Origin: Microbacterium amylolyticum | GTDB taxonomy: Bacteria; Actinomycetota; Actinomycetes; Actinomycetales; Microbacteriaceae | Assembly: GCF_011046975.1 (NCBI RefSeq) | Contig: NZ_CP049253.1 | Location: 186,001 to 250,000 of the forward strand | Length of the DNA: 64,000 nt | Reading direction: 5' to 3' | Position numbers and translations under genes: made by a program | Shown: in pieces, positions 53,939-63,608 of the stretch | How positions within the stretch are numbered: position 1 is the stretch's first letter | How the letters are laid out: every line of letters starts with the position of its first letter | Notes under the pieces: generated by a model | The model's database searches: none | The model's input: the letters and a program-made list of their open reading frames with translations, nothing else | What the model was told of the DNA's origin: nothing

Positions 53939-54139
53939 ATGGAGCAGAAGAAATCCCTGAGGGAGCGGATCCGTGACGAGGGCGGGTTCTATCGGTGGTT
54001 CAATGCCGCCTTGATACGCATTGGGGGACCCGCCCAGGTGGGGCCCTATGGTCCGAGCGAGCCGCCGCCGTGTGGAAAATGTGGTGAGGGCAAGAGCTCT
54101 CACCGGGAAGTGGCCGGTCAATTGCGATGCCCCAGCTGA
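53939..54139 (+). CDS. Small Cys-containing protein (66 residues), function unknown
   Basis: The product begins EQKKSLRERIRDEGGFYRWFNAA and ends with a Cys/His-rich tail, PPPCGKCGEGKSSH and LRCPS (CxxC plus His and Cys), which could bind zinc. I do not recognise a named family. The ATG at 53939 fits a leaderless promoter (TACACT seven bases upstream) and the divergent position to the OhrR-type gene suggests shared control. It ends 54 bp before gatC. Confidence 0.65.
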   Translation: MEQKKSLRERIRDEGGFYRWFNAALIRIGGPAQVGPYGPSEPPPCGKCGEGKSSHREVAGQLRCPS

Positions 54140-54181
54140 GGGCAACGCTCGTTTCCACACGGTTCTGATGGTGCCCCGGAC

Positions 54182-54187
54182 TAGGAT
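54182..54187 (+). promoter_or_regulatory. gatC -10 box TAGGAT
   Basis: TAGGAT ends six bases before the GTG at 54194. The spacer GAGGGG could serve as a weak ribosome site, so the gene may be leaderless or have a very short leader. Confidence 0.45.
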
Positions 54188-54193
54188 GAGGGG

Positions 54194-54493
54194 GTGTCTG
54201 AAATCACCCCTGATCTTGTGCGCCATCTCGGCGTGCTCGCCCGGATCCAGCTGTCGGAAGAGGAAGTGACCAGCCTTACCGGAGAGCTCGACGCGATCGT
54301 GTCGAGCATCGCCAAGGTAAGCGAGGTTGCTACCGCTGATGTCGCCGCGACGAGCCACCCGATTCCCCTGCAGAACGTCTTCCGCGAGGACGTTCCTGGC
54401 GACATGCTCACGATTGAGCAGACGCTGATGAACGCGCCGGACGCTGAGGACAACAGGTTCCGCGTCTCGGCGATCCTGGGGGAGGAGCAGTAA
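54194..54493 (+). CDS. gatC: Glu/Asp-tRNA amidotransferase subunit C
   Basis: The 99-residue GatC holds GatA and GatB together. It shows the family pattern: [17 protein letters not shown] near the N-terminus, [12 protein letters not shown], and [14 protein letters not shown]. The GTG start fits the promoter. It overlaps gatA by one base (TAATG). It is first in gatC-gatA-gatB. Confidence 0.94.
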   Translation: MSEITPDLVRHLGVLARIQLSEEEVTSLTGELDAIVSSIAKVSEVATADVAATSHPIPLQNVFREDVPGDMLTIEQTLMNAPDAEDNRFRVSAILGEEQ

Positions 54494-56004
54494 TGAGCGA
54501 TATCATCCGGCTGACCGCGGCGGAACTCGCCGCCAAGCTCGCCACCCGCGAGGTTTCGAGCGCAGAAGCCACGCAGGCGCACATCGACCGCATCGCCGAT
54601 GTGGACAGTAGCGTCAATGCCTTCCTTCACGTGAGTGATCACGCCGTGGCCGAAGCGACGAAGATCGATGAACGTCGTGCGGCGGGCGAGGTGCTTCATG
54701 AACTCGCGGGCGTTCCCGTCGCCGTGAAAGACGTTCTGGTCACAACCGACATGCCGTCAACCTCGGGCTCGAAAATTCTCGAGGGCTACATGTCGCCCTA
54801 CGACGCCACCGTCGTGAAGAAGGCGCGCGCGGCCGGTCTGATCCCGCTGGGCAAGACCAACATGGACGAGTTCGCCATGGGGTCATCCACCGAGCATTCG
54901 GCCTACGGTCCGACGCGTAACCCGTGGGACCTCGACCGGATTCCCGGCGGATCGGGCGGCGGTTCGGCTGCCGCCGTCGCTGCGTTCGAGGCGCCGCTGG
55001 CCTTCGGCTCGGACACGGGCGGTTCTATTCGTCAGCCTGCGCACGTCACCGGAACAGTGGGCCTGAAGCCGACGTATGGCGGCGTGAGCCGCTACGGTGC
55101 GATCGCTTTGGCCTCAAGCCTCGACCAGATCGGGCCCGTTGCCCGCACGGTTCTTGACGCGGGGCTGTTTCATGATGTGATCGCGGGGCACGACCCGCAC
55201 GATGCAACATCGCTGACAAACAACTGGCCCTCGTTCGCTCAGGCTGCGCGCGAGGGGGCAACCGGAGAGGTCCTCAATGGTCTAAAGGTGGGCGTTGTGC
55301 GGGAGCTTCCCGATGCCGCGTTCCAGCCCGGCGTGGCCGAGTCATTCCATCAGTCGCTCGCGATCCTGGAGCAGCAGGGGGCGGAAATCGTTGAGATCAG
55401 CGCTCCGCACTTCGAATACGCCGTTGCTGCGTACTACCTGATTTTGCCGGCGGAAGCATCGAGCAACCTCGCCAAGTTCGACTCCGTGCGCTTCGGTCTT
55501 CGCGCCGACGTGCCCGGAACCGTCGAAGACGTGATGGCCGCAACGCGCGACGCGGGCTTCGGCCCCGAGGTCAAGCGACGCATCATCCTCGGCACATACG
55601 CGCTGTCCGCCGGCTACTACGACGCCTACTATGGCAGCGCGCAAAAGGTCCGTACGCTGATCCAGCGGGACTTCGCTTCCGCGTTTGCATCGGTGGACGT
55701 TATCGCCACCCCGTCGGCGCCAACAACGGCGTTCAAGCTGGGCGAGAAGCTGTCTGATCCGCTCGCGATGTACGCAAACGACCTCACGACGATCCCGGCG
55801 AACCTCGCGGGTGTGCCCGGAATCTCTCTCCCGTCGGGTCTCGCGTCCGACGACGGATTGCCGGTGGGTATCCAGTTCCTGGCACCCGCGTACGAAGACG
55901 CCCGCCTGTACCGGGTCGGCGCGGCACTCGAGACGATTCTTGTTGACTCCTGGGGCGGTCCGCTCCTCGATCAGGCTCCGGTTCTCCAGGGAGGGGCACG
56001 CTGA
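54493..56004 (+). CDS. gatA: Glu/Asp-tRNA amidotransferase subunit A
   Basis: The amidase subunit releases ammonia from glutamine for GatB. The 503-residue protein has the Ser-cisSer-Lys site: Lys in [13 protein letters not shown], the [13 protein letters not shown] loop and nucleophile Ser in [36 protein letters not shown] near the end is typical. It overlaps both neighbours by one base. Organisms with this complex make Gln-tRNA and/or Asn-tRNA indirectly. Confidence 0.96.
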   Translation: MSDIIRLTAAELAAKLATREVSSAEATQAHIDRIADVDSSVNAFLHVSDHAVAEATKIDERRAAGEVLHELAGVPVAVKDVLVTTDMPSTSGSKILEGYMSPYDATVVKKARAAGLIPLGKTNMDEFAMGSSTEHSAYGPTRNPWDLDRIPGGSGGGSAAAVAAFEAPLAFGSDTGGSIRQPAHVTGTVGLKPTYGGVSRYGAIALASSLDQIGPVARTVLDAGLFHDVIAGHDPHDATSLTNNWPSFAQAAREGATGEVLNGLKVGVVRELPDAAFQPGVAESFHQSLAILEQQGAEIVEISAPHFEYAVAAYYLILPAEASSNLAKFDSVRFGLRADVPGTVEDVMAATRDAGFGPEVKRRIILGTYALSAGYYDAYYGSAQKVRTLIQRDFASAFASVDVIATPSAPTTAFKLGEKLSDPLAMYANDLTTIPANLAGVPGISLPSGLASDDGLPVGIQFLAPAYEDARLYRVGAALETILVDSWGGPLLDQAPVLQGGAR

Positions 56005-57518
56005 TGTCTGCTGCGAAGCTCATGGACTATGACAAGGCACTCGAGCTCTTCGAGCCGGTCATCGGCCTCGAGGTGCACGTTGAGTTGAACACACGGACGA
56101 AGATGTTCTCGTCCGCTGGCAACCCCGCGAACGAAGAGTTTCATGCGGCAGCGCCCAACACGCTGATCGCGCCCGTCGACCTCGGCCTTCCGGGCTCGAT
56201 GCCGGTGGTCAACCGTGAAGCCGTTCTCTCGTCGATCAGCCTGGGCCTTGCCCTTGGCTGTTCGATCGCACCCGCGAGCCGCTTCGCGCGAAAAAACTAC
56301 TTCTACCCCGACCTGGGCAAGAATTACCAGATCAGCCAGTACGACGAGCCCATTGCGTTCGAGGGTGCTGTGGAGGTCGAGCTCGAGGACGGTGAGATCA
56401 TCACGGTTCCCATTGAGCGCGCTCACATGGAAGAAGACGCCGGAAAGCTCACACACGTTGGCGGCTCAGCGGGACGCATCCAGGGTGCGTCGAGTTCTCT
56501 GGTCGACTACAACCGTGCCGGCGTTCCGCTCGTAGAAATCGTGACGAAGCCGATCTTCGGAACCGAGCACCGTGCGCCGGAGATCGCGAAGGCGTACCTC
56601 GGAACGATTAGGGACATTGCGCGCTCGTTGGGCATTAGTGAAGCGCGCATGGAGCGCGGCAACATCCGCTGTGATGCGAACGTCTCGCTGCGTCCCCGTG
56701 GCGCAGAGAAGCTCGGCACGCGCACCGAGACGAAGAACGTCAACTCGATGCGCTCCGTCGAGCGTGCCGTGCGCTACGAGATCCGCCGTCAGGCAGTGAT
56801 TTTGTCCGAGGGAGGCACGATCACCCAGGAGACGCGTCACTGGCACGAAGACACGGGTGAGACATCGCCCGGTCGCCCGAAGAGCGATGCGGACGACTAT
56901 CGCTACTTCCCGGAGCCTGACCTGCTCCCGGTTGCTCCGAGCAACGAGTTGATCGAGAGTCTTCGCGCGAAGCTGCCGGAGGGGCCCGCCGCTAAGCGTC
57001 GGCGTTTGAAGGGCGAGTGGGGATTCACGGACCTGGAGTTCCAGGACGTTGCAAACGGTGGGCTCGTCGATGCCGTTGAGGCGACGATTGCCGCTGGTGC
57101 GACGCCCGCTGCCGCGCGGAAGTGGTGGACGGGTGAAATCGCTCGAACGGCAAATGCACAGGGCCGCGAGGCGGCCGACCTCGTCAGCGCCGAGCACGTC
57201 GCGGCGTTGCAGAAGCTCGTTGACGAAGGCACGCTGACTGACAAGCTTGCTCGTCAGGTTCTCGAGGGCGTTATCGCCGGCGAGGGCACGCCGCAGGATG
57301 TTATCGATGCGCGCGGACTTGCCGTTGTTTCGGACGACGGTGCCCTCATCGCGGCGATCGACGAGGCGCTGCAGTCGCAGCCCGATGTCATGGCGAAGAT
57401 CCAGGCAGGCAAGGTGCAGGCGGCGGGTGCAATCATCGGTGCCGTCATGAAGGCGATGAAGGGTCAGGCGGACGCGGCCCGGGTCCGTGAGCTGATCCTC
57501 GAGCGCGCGGGGGCATGA
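56004..57518 (+). CDS. gatB: Glu/Asp-tRNA amidotransferase subunit B
   Basis: GatB phosphorylates the mischarged tRNA and transfers ammonia. The 504-residue protein has [39 protein letters not shown], the family signature [19 protein letters not shown] and a C-terminal YqeY-like tail domain ([18 protein letters not shown] onward). It overlaps gatA by one base. A hairpin that probably terminates the operon follows. Confidence 0.96.
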   Translation: MSAAKLMDYDKALELFEPVIGLEVHVELNTRTKMFSSAGNPANEEFHAAAPNTLIAPVDLGLPGSMPVVNREAVLSSISLGLALGCSIAPASRFARKNYFYPDLGKNYQISQYDEPIAFEGAVEVELEDGEIITVPIERAHMEEDAGKLTHVGGSAGRIQGASSSLVDYNRAGVPLVEIVTKPIFGTEHRAPEIAKAYLGTIRDIARSLGISEARMERGNIRCDANVSLRPRGAEKLGTRTETKNVNSMRSVERAVRYEIRRQAVILSEGGTITQETRHWHEDTGETSPGRPKSDADDYRYFPEPDLLPVAPSNELIESLRAKLPEGPAAKRRRLKGEWGFTDLEFQDVANGGLVDAVEATIAAGATPAAARKWWTGEIARTANAQGREAADLVSAEHVAALQKLVDEGTLTDKLARQVLEGVIAGEGTPQDVIDARGLAVVSDDGALIAAIDEALQSQPDVMAKIQAGKVQAAGAIIGAVMKAMKGQADAARVRELILERAGA

Positions 57519-57522
57519 TCAT

Positions 57523-57559
57523 CGCCGTGCCTCGTCTCGCGCCGGGTCGGGGCACGGCG
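57523..57559 (+). terminator. gatB terminator hairpin
   Basis: CGCCGTGCC (57523-57531) and GGCACGGCG (57551-57559) form a nine-pair stem after the gatB stop. It overlaps a possible GTG at 57559, which argues that the next gene starts later. Confidence 0.6.
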
Positions 57560-57585
57560 TGTGCTTCTGCGCGGCGGTGCTCGCT

Positions 57586-58779
57586 GTGAAAAGGCTCACG
57601 CAGGCCATTTCTGGTGCAGTGCTCGGAGTACTCGTTCTCGGCGGATGCGCCGCGAGTGCCGAGAATCCGATTGCCGTTCCGAGCCCTTCTGCCGCGTCTT
57701 TGTCGCCGGCGCCGGCGCCCGCTCCGTCCGTGTCGCCGTCTCCCGCTCCGTCCTTGTCCCCGGAATCCTCTCCTGCTGCGGATCTGGTCGCTCAGATGAC
57801 GCTCCGGGAGCGAGCTGCTTCCATCGTGATGGGCGCTGTGGAGGGAACCAATGCCGGTTTCCTCGCGGACTACGTCGCGGACGTGCCCGGCGGGATGATT
57901 CTCATGGGAGGGAACATCCCTGGAAGTGATGCGCAGATGCGTGAAATCACGGCGGCGATGAGCGCCGTTGCCGCGCCGCCTCCTCTGATCGCGATCGATC
58001 AGGAGGGCGGTGATGTTGCGCGGCTCCCGTGGGACAACTTCGCTTCGGCGTTGACGCTGAAGAACGCCAGCTCCGAAGAGACCGAGTCCGCGTTCGCGGG
58101 GCGGGCGGCTCTTCTTGCCGCGTCCGGTATTTCTGTGAACTTCGGCGTTGTTGCGGACGTTCCGCGGGGTGAGGGTTCGTTCATCTATCGCCGTTCATAC
58201 GGAACGGATCCGGAGACCGTCGCCGCGCACGTGTCTGCCGCCGTCGCGGGTGAGAGCGGCATCGTCGCGACCACGCTGAAGCATTTCCCCGGGCATGGTG
58301 CGGCGGAAGGGGATTCGCATCACCTGATTCCGGAAACCGATCTGACGTACGAGGAATGGCGCGCGGGGGATGCGGTTCCCTTCGCCGCCGGGATCGATGC
58401 CGGAGCCGAGTTGGTGATGACGGGGCACCTGCGGTTTACCGCTGTTGCGGACGAGCCGGCGTCACTGGCGCCCGAGTGGTACCGCATCCTGCGTGAGGAT
58501 CTGGGGTTCGAGGGCGTCGCGATCACGGATGACTTAGGCATGCTGTTGGCGTCAGGGGAGCCAGACCTCGCCGATCCTGTCGCCAACGGGGTACGCGCGG
58601 TTGCTGCTGGAGCCGATGTGGTGCTGATGATCGCCGGTTCGACGCGTGAGACCGCGTCGGAGATGATCGACGGCATCGTCGTTGCCGTCGAGAACGGAGA
58701 CCTTTCGGAGGCGCGCGTGGAGGAAGCGGCGACGCGAGTGCTTGCTTTGCGCGCATCTGCGGGGGTCGGGAGCCACTAA
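57586..58779 (+). CDS. GH3 family beta-N-acetylhexosaminidase-like lipoprotein (NagZ-like)
   Basis: A lipoprotein signal (KRLTQAISGAVLGVLVLGGC, lipobox LGGC) is followed by a Ser/Pro/Ala linker of about 45 residues, then a GH3 domain with IAIDQEGGDVARLPW, the NagZ motif LKHFPGHGAAEGDSHH and the nucleophile Asp in GVAITDDLGM. NagZ enzymes remove N-acetylglucosamine from muropeptides; in Gram-positives they can be surface lipoproteins acting in wall turnover. I chose GTG 57586; GTGs at 57559 and 57577 are alternatives. Final length is 397 residues. Confidence 0.88.
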   Translation: MKRLTQAISGAVLGVLVLGGCAASAENPIAVPSPSAASLSPAPAPAPSVSPSPAPSLSPESSPAADLVAQMTLRERAASIVMGAVEGTNAGFLADYVADVPGGMILMGGNIPGSDAQMREITAAMSAVAAPPPLIAIDQEGGDVARLPWDNFASALTLKNASSEETESAFAGRAALLAASGISVNFGVVADVPRGEGSFIYRRSYGTDPETVAAHVSAAVAGESGIVATTLKHFPGHGAAEGDSHHLIPETDLTYEEWRAGDAVPFAAGIDAGAELVMTGHLRFTAVADEPASLAPEWYRILREDLGFEGVAITDDLGMLLASGEPDLADPVANGVRAVAAGADVVLMIAGSTRETASEMIDGIVVAVENGDLSEARVEEAATRVLALRASAGVGSH

Positions 58780-58882
58780 CCCACACAGTCGTGTGACGGT
58801 GCATCAGCTGTTGTGGGAGGCGCTGCCAACGGCGCTCGGAGCGTTCACCGTTGTCATGTTTGTCACGACTTCGCTTTTCGCG

Positions 58883-58929
58883 TTGACAAGTGGGGAGCGA
58901 AACAGTCAAACTACATTTTGCAACGTTGC
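58883..58929 (+). promoter_or_regulatory. Sugar-operon promoter with LacI-type palindrome
   Basis: In the 227 bp before the binding-protein gene, TTGACA (58883-58888), 18 bp, CAAACT (58907-58912) forms a promoter. The perfect palindrome GCAACGTTGC (58920-58929) covers the expected transcription start and is typical of LacI-family operators. CTACAT (58911-58916) and ATGTAG (58938-58943) form a wider inverted repeat around it. The leader to the ATG is about 85 nt. No LacI gene lies in the window. Confidence 0.6.
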
Positions 58930-59006
58930 CTACAACGATGTAGAGGCCGGGCTAATGGCCAAGGGCTGGACATAGCTGTCCCGTACCCGAGAGGAAAACA
59001 GCAACC

Positions 59007-60329
59007 ATGAAGTCACGCATCATCGCCACGATCGGCGCCGTCGCGGTCGCCGGAGCCACCCTGACCGCTTGCGGCGGCGCAGGAACGTCCGCACAGGGAG
59101 AAAACGAGATCACGTTCATGTTCCGCGGCAACGACGCTGAACAGGCGGCATACGAAGCTGCTATCGCCGAGTTCGAGGAACTTCACGACGCCAAGGTCAA
59201 TATCATCATGACCACGCCCGACGAATACGCGACCAAGCTTCGCGCGTCGATCAGCGGACGTCAGATTCCCGATGTCTTCTACGTCGACCCCGGAAGCGTG
59301 CAGAACTACGTTCGCGCCGGCGTTATCCGCGACATTTCGGAATCGGTCGAGGCGGATGTCGACCTGGACAATGTCTGGGCATACGGCGTTGACAGCTACC
59401 GTTTCGACGGCGAGCTGATGGGCCAGGGCGCGCTGTACGCGATGCCCAAGGACATCGGACCTTTCTCGTTCGGCTACAACCGCACGATGTTCGAAGAGGC
59501 GGGTATCCCGCTCCCGGACACGGATGTTCCCTACACGTGGGACGAGTTCATCGATGTCGCAAAGGAGCTCACGCGGGACACGAACGGCGATGGCAAGACG
59601 GACCAGTGGGGCACCGGGCTGAATGTCGCCTGGAACCTGCAGTCATTCGTCTGGTCCAACGGCGGGGACTGGCTCAACGAGGACCGTACCGAAGTCACCG
59701 TTGACAGCCCCGAGTTCATCGAGGCGCTCCAGTACTTCGCGGACATGAGCATCGTGCACGACGTCACCCCGTCGAAGAGCGAAGCCGATACCCTCGACAC
59801 CTACCAGCGCTGGATGCAGGGCCAGATCGGTTTCTTCCCCGTCGGCCCGTGGGATGTTCCGACCTACGAACAGCTCGATTTCGACTGGGACCTGATCCCG
59901 TATCCCGCAGGCAAGACCGGCGAAACCGCAACCTGGGTGGGTTCGCTCGGAATTGCGGTCAGCGAGACCGCAAACAACCCGGAACTCGCCACGCAGCTCG
60001 CGATTCACCTCAGCACCGATGAGACCGCGCAGCAGTCGCTTGTCGACGCCGGTGTGCAGATTCCGAACCTCCTTGACATGGCAGACGTGTGGTCGACCTC
60101 GTCGACCCTTCCGCCGGACAACAAGAAGGAATTCCTCGACGTCGCGACCCAGTACGGTCGCGCGCTGCCCCCGGCAACCACCTCGGACGCTGAGTGGTAC
60201 GACGAACTGTGGCGCAACATCGACCCCGTGCTCGATGGCGACATGACAGCGGAGGAGTACCTCACCGACGTCAAGCCGCGCATGCAGGAGCTTCTTGACC
60301 GCGCGAACGCCGAAGCCAACAACGGTTGA
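59007..60329 (+). CDS. Carbohydrate ABC transporter substrate-binding lipoprotein
   Basis: The 440-residue protein has a lipoprotein signal (lipobox LTAC, followed by GGAGTSAQ) and the extracellular binding-protein type 1 fold: ITFMFRGNDAEQAAYEAAI, FYVDPGSVQNYV, YAMPKDIGPFSFGYN and the EF-hand-like DTNGDGKTD loop. It captures a sugar or oligosaccharide for the two permeases downstream. From the adjoining GH43 gene an arabino-oligosaccharide is the best guess. No ATPase gene is in the operon; a shared MsiK-type ATPase elsewhere is usual. Confidence 0.9.
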   Translation: MKSRIIATIGAVAVAGATLTACGGAGTSAQGENEITFMFRGNDAEQAAYEAAIAEFEELHDAKVNIIMTTPDEYATKLRASISGRQIPDVFYVDPGSVQNYVRAGVIRDISESVEADVDLDNVWAYGVDSYRFDGELMGQGALYAMPKDIGPFSFGYNRTMFEEAGIPLPDTDVPYTWDEFIDVAKELTRDTNGDGKTDQWGTGLNVAWNLQSFVWSNGGDWLNEDRTEVTVDSPEFIEALQYFADMSIVHDVTPSKSEADTLDTYQRWMQGQIGFFPVGPWDVPTYEQLDFDWDLIPYPAGKTGETATWVGSLGIAVSETANNPELATQLAIHLSTDETAQQSLVDAGVQIPNLLDMADVWSTSSTLPPDNKKEFLDVATQYGRALPPATTSDAEWYDELWRNIDPVLDGDMTAEEYLTDVKPRMQELLDRANAEANNG

Positions 60330-60333
60330 TCTT

Positions 60334-60366
60334 GGTGGTGGGGGTCCCTTTGGCGCCCCCACCACC
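60334..60366 (+). terminator. Intercistronic hairpin after the binding-protein gene
   Basis: GGTGGTGGGGG (60334-60344) and CCCCCACCACC (60356-60366) pair perfectly over 11 bases, four bases after the stop. In ABC operons such structures partially terminate or protect the upstream mRNA, giving more binding protein than permease. Confidence 0.6.
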
Positions 60367-60387
60367 CGCAGCACCTCTGGAGGTGAC

Positions 60388-61332
60388 ATGGCGATAATGA
60401 CTCCCGCGGCCCTGCAAGCTCCCGCGGCCCCACCCACCCCCGCCACACGCCGCTCGCGACTTCACCGTCGCGAGCATATGGCCGCGGCCGCGTTTATCGC
60501 GTTGCCCGTGATCGGGTTCGTGCTCTTTATCGGGTACCCGATGTTGTACGCGGTGTATGCGTCGTTCACACGATGGAACGGCCTCTCGGATCCGCAGTTC
60601 ATTGGCCTGGACAACTTCGTCGCGATGGCGAATGACCGGTATTTCTGGCAAGCGATGGGCAACACCCTCTACATGATGATCGGCATTCCGATCGGCCTGT
60701 TGCTGTCGCTTGTCCTCGCACTCGCACTCAACAGAAAGATGCGGGGAACGACGTTCTTCCGCACTGTGTACTACGTTCCCGTTATTTCCTCCCTGGCCGC
60801 TGTCGCGATCCTCTGGCAATGGGCATACAACGGTGATTTCGGCCTCGTGAACCAGACACTGGCGATCTTCGGCATCGAGGGCCCGAACTGGCTCCAAGAC
60901 GCGTCGACGGCCAAGCCCGCCATCATCATCATGTCGGTATGGAAGGGCCTCGGATTCGCGATGCTGCTGTATCTCGCAGCTCTGCAGTCGGTTCCCCGCC
61001 ACCTTTATGAAGCGGCATCGATCGATGGTGCGAACCCGGTGAGTCAGTTCTGGCACATCACGGTGCCGATGCTCCGCCCCGTGACGTTCTTCCTCGTCGT
61101 GACGAGCATCATCGGCGGATCCCAGATCTTCATCGAGATCAACATCATGACACCTGAGGGTGGACCAGAGTTCTCGACCGCATCCATCGTTTGGTACATC
61201 TGGCAGAAGGCCTTCCAGTACTCGCAGATGGGGTACGCAACAGCCATGTCGGTCGTTCTTGGAATTCTGGTGTTCGTCGTGACGGCGATCCAGTTCCGGA
61301 TGAACCGACGGTCCGAGTTCTCGATTGAGTGA
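60388..61332 (+). CDS. Carbohydrate ABC transporter permease 1 (MalF/UgpA type)
   Basis: The 314-residue membrane protein has six helices after a basic N-terminus and the EAA loop YEAASIDGANPVSQFWHITVPMLRP that contacts the ATPase. FTRWNGLSDPQFIGLDNFV is typical of the CUT1 sugar family. The ATG at 60388 is fixed by GGAGGT four bases upstream. It is followed by the second permease with a 7 bp gap. Confidence 0.92.
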   Translation: MAIMTPAALQAPAAPPTPATRRSRLHRREHMAAAAFIALPVIGFVLFIGYPMLYAVYASFTRWNGLSDPQFIGLDNFVAMANDRYFWQAMGNTLYMMIGIPIGLLLSLVLALALNRKMRGTTFFRTVYYVPVISSLAAVAILWQWAYNGDFGLVNQTLAIFGIEGPNWLQDASTAKPAIIIMSVWKGLGFAMLLYLAALQSVPRHLYEAASIDGANPVSQFWHITVPMLRPVTFFLVVTSIIGGSQIFIEINIMTPEGGPEFSTASIVWYIWQKAFQYSQMGYATAMSVVLGILVFVVTAIQFRMNRRSEFSIE

Positions 61333-61339
61333 GGCAACA

Positions 61340-62302
61340 ATGAGCACAACAACGCAGAACACCGTGACCGTCGTTGTTCCCGGACCCGACAGTGGGGGCC
61401 CGCGACGGCCAACTCGGAGCATATTGACCCAGAATGGTCGACGCCCCTTCGCTCCCGTCGGAAACCGCAAGCGAACAACGCGCATCACCAATGCGATCGT
61501 GACGATCTTCCTGTCGCTTGGCGGCATCGTGATGATCGCCCCACTCCTGTGGACGCTGAGCACCGCGGTGAAAACGCGAGAAGCCGTTTTCTCACTTCCG
61601 CCGCAGTGGATTCCTGATCCGATCGTGTGGGAGAACTTCATCCGCGTGTGGAGCGCGGGCCCCCTCGCCACCGGCATCATGAACAGCGCGATCGTCTCGA
61701 TCAGCGTCACCGTTGTCGGAACGGTGAGCTCCGCGCTGGCGGCATTCGCCTTCGCGAAGCTTCGTCTTCCTTTTAAAAACGCGATCTTCTTGACGTTGCT
61801 CGCGGCGATCATGGTCCCGTTCCCCACGATTATGCTCCCGCAGTTCAAGATGTTCGCCGACGCGGGCCTCGTTGATACGCTCTGGCCGCTGATCTTGCCC
61901 GGCATCTTCGGAAACATCGTGATGGTGTTCTTCCTGAAGCAGTACCTCAATTCAGTTCCGGACTCGATCATTGAGGCGGCGAAAATTGACGGCGCAGGGT
62001 ACTCTCGGATTTTCTTTACGCTGATCTTCCCGGCCATTCGTCCGGCGATCGCTGCGCAGTTCATCCTCTGGTTCATGGCGGTGTGGAACGACTATCTGGC
62101 CCCGATCATCTACCTGAACTCGCCCGAGAAGCAGACGTTGCAGATCGTCATCGGCACGTTCAACACTCAGTACGCGATTCAGACGGACTATCCGCTGATC
62201 ATGACGGCGTCGACGATTGCCCTCATTCCGGTTCTCGTCGTGTTCATCATCTTCCAGCGCCAGATCATCGAGTCCATCGCACTCACGGGCGCGAAGGGCT
62301 GA
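61340..62302 (+). CDS. Carbohydrate ABC transporter permease 2 (MalG/UgpE type)
   Basis: The 320-residue protein has a hydrophilic N-terminal extension of about 50 residues, then six helices with the EAA loop IIEAAKIDGAGYSRIFFTLIFPAIRP and the CUT1-type ALAAFAFAKLRLPFKN. I chose the ATG at 61340 with GAGG upstream; a TTG at 61325 is less likely. It forms a heterodimer with permease 1. The GH43 gene starts one base after its stop. Confidence 0.92.
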   Translation: MSTTTQNTVTVVVPGPDSGGPRRPTRSILTQNGRRPFAPVGNRKRTTRITNAIVTIFLSLGGIVMIAPLLWTLSTAVKTREAVFSLPPQWIPDPIVWENFIRVWSAGPLATGIMNSAIVSISVTVVGTVSSALAAFAFAKLRLPFKNAIFLTLLAAIMVPFPTIMLPQFKMFADAGLVDTLWPLILPGIFGNIVMVFFLKQYLNSVPDSIIEAAKIDGAGYSRIFFTLIFPAIRPAIAAQFILWFMAVWNDYLAPIIYLNSPEKQTLQIVIGTFNTQYAIQTDYPLIMTASTIALIPVLVVFIIFQRQIIESIALTGAKG

Positions 62303-62303
62303 C

Positions 62304-63608
62304 ATGCAAAAGATGACGGCAGATCCGACAACGTGGGGACTGCGCAACGCACACGACCCGACCGTCGTGCGCGACGATGACGGAACGTGGTACATGTTCT
62401 CGACCGATGCGGCGTCGACGGGGCCCGGGTTCCCCTCCGGGGTGCACGTTCGCACATCGCCCGACCTCGTCGAGTGGTCGTTCCTGGGGACGGCCCTCGA
62501 CGGAGTGCCGGGACCGGCCGCCGAATGGTCGGGCGCAGAGGGGCTCTGGGCTCCCGACGTTGTGCGATGGCCCTGTGCCGATGGTGCGCTGTGGCACATG
62601 TACTATTCGGCATCGACCTTCGGTTCACGCACATCAGCGATCGGTCTCGCAACCGCGACGAGTCTGGGAGGTCCGTGGACCGACCAGGGGATCGTCGTTG
62701 CCACCCAGCATGATTCGGACGATCACAACGCGATCGATGCCGCTATTGTCTTCGATCGCGACGGAACACCGTGGATGGCCTATGGGTCCTTCTTCGGCGG
62801 GATCTATATCGCCGAGTTGTCCCGCGAGACAGGCTTGCGCGTCGGCCCCGGCCCCGGCACCCTCATTGCGAAGCGTCCGCGCAGCGTCGATGGCGCCGTC
62901 GAAGGTGCGTATATCGTCTACCGGGCAGAAGAAGACAGGTTCGTCCTCTTCGCCTCCTACGATTCGCTTGCCGACACCTATAGCGTGCGCGTGGCGGCGG
63001 CTGATCACGTGACCGGTCCGTATCTCGATCACGAGGGACGATCGATCGCTGTCGTCGGAACACGTGCGGAGGCGGAGGCTGCCGGGACGAAAATTCTTGG
63101 CGGGCACCGGCTCCCCGGGGCAGCGGCGCTGATTGCTCCCGGGCACAACTCGGTGTTCGAACACGCGGGAAGTTCCTTCATGGTGCACCACGTGAGGCTC
63201 GCGGATGATCCGCGCCAGCATGAGGCCCAGATTCGTCGCATTCACTGGACGGCATCCGGATGGCCCCTCGTCTCGCCCTACGTCTACGCCGGTGCGGAGT
63301 CTGAGGCCTTGGCCGCGCCAGAATCCGTTGCGGGTTCGTGGAGCGCGTTGCGTTTCTCACCGGAAGATGCGGGCGTTCGAGATGTGGAAGCCGTGCACGT
63401 GGATTCCGATATGCGATCGGACGGAACTCCGGTGTGTGCAACACTTCGCGTGAGCACGGCAACAGGGTCGAATATCCTCGACGGTGTCGTGTTCGGCAGC
63501 TGGGATCCCGCAACCGCGGGTCCCGTCCTCGCCTTCAGCGGAATCGACGAATCTGGTGTCGTCTGGTGGGGAACTCGGGTTCCTCAGGGAGGAGCGTTCG
63601 CACGATGA
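62304..63608 (+). CDS. GH43 family enzyme, arabinanase-like, intracellular
   Basis: The first 310 residues are a five-bladed GH43 propeller: catalytic-base Asp in NAHDPTVVRDDDGTWYMFSTD, the transition-state Asp in NAIDAAIVFDRDGTPWMAYGSFFGGI and the likely acid Glu in AVEGAYIVYR. The GSFFGGI stretch is typical of endo-arabinanases and related alpha-L-arabinosidases. A C-terminal beta-rich domain of about 120 residues follows. There is no signal peptide, so it probably cuts imported arabino-oligosaccharides. The stop overlaps the next start (ATGA). Confidence 0.87.
   Translation: MQKMTADPTTWGLRNAHDPTVVRDDDGTWYMFSTDAASTGPGFPSGVHVRTSPDLVEWSFLGTALDGVPGPAAEWSGAEGLWAPDVVRWPCADGALWHMYYSASTFGSRTSAIGLATATSLGGPWTDQGIVVATQHDSDDHNAIDAAIVFDRDGTPWMAYGSFFGGIYIAELSRETGLRVGPGPGTLIAKRPRSVDGAVEGAYIVYRAEEDRFVLFASYDSLADTYSVRVAAADHVTGPYLDHEGRSIAVVGTRAEAEAAGTKILGGHRLPGAAALIAPGHNSVFEHAGSSFMVHHVRLADDPRQHEAQIRRIHWTASGWPLVSPYVYAGAESEALAAPESVAGSWSALRFSPEDAGVRDVEAVHVDSDMRSDGTPVCATLRVSTATGSNILDGVVFGSWDPATAGPVLAFSGIDESGVVWWGTRVPQGGAFAR

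Noticed and set aside
60271..62076. A 601-codon open frame on the minus strand opposite the ABC permease genes
   Set aside because: It is the antisense shadow of two clear permeases with good ribosome sites; its product is low-complexity, Arg/His-rich and resembles no family. High GC produces such frames.
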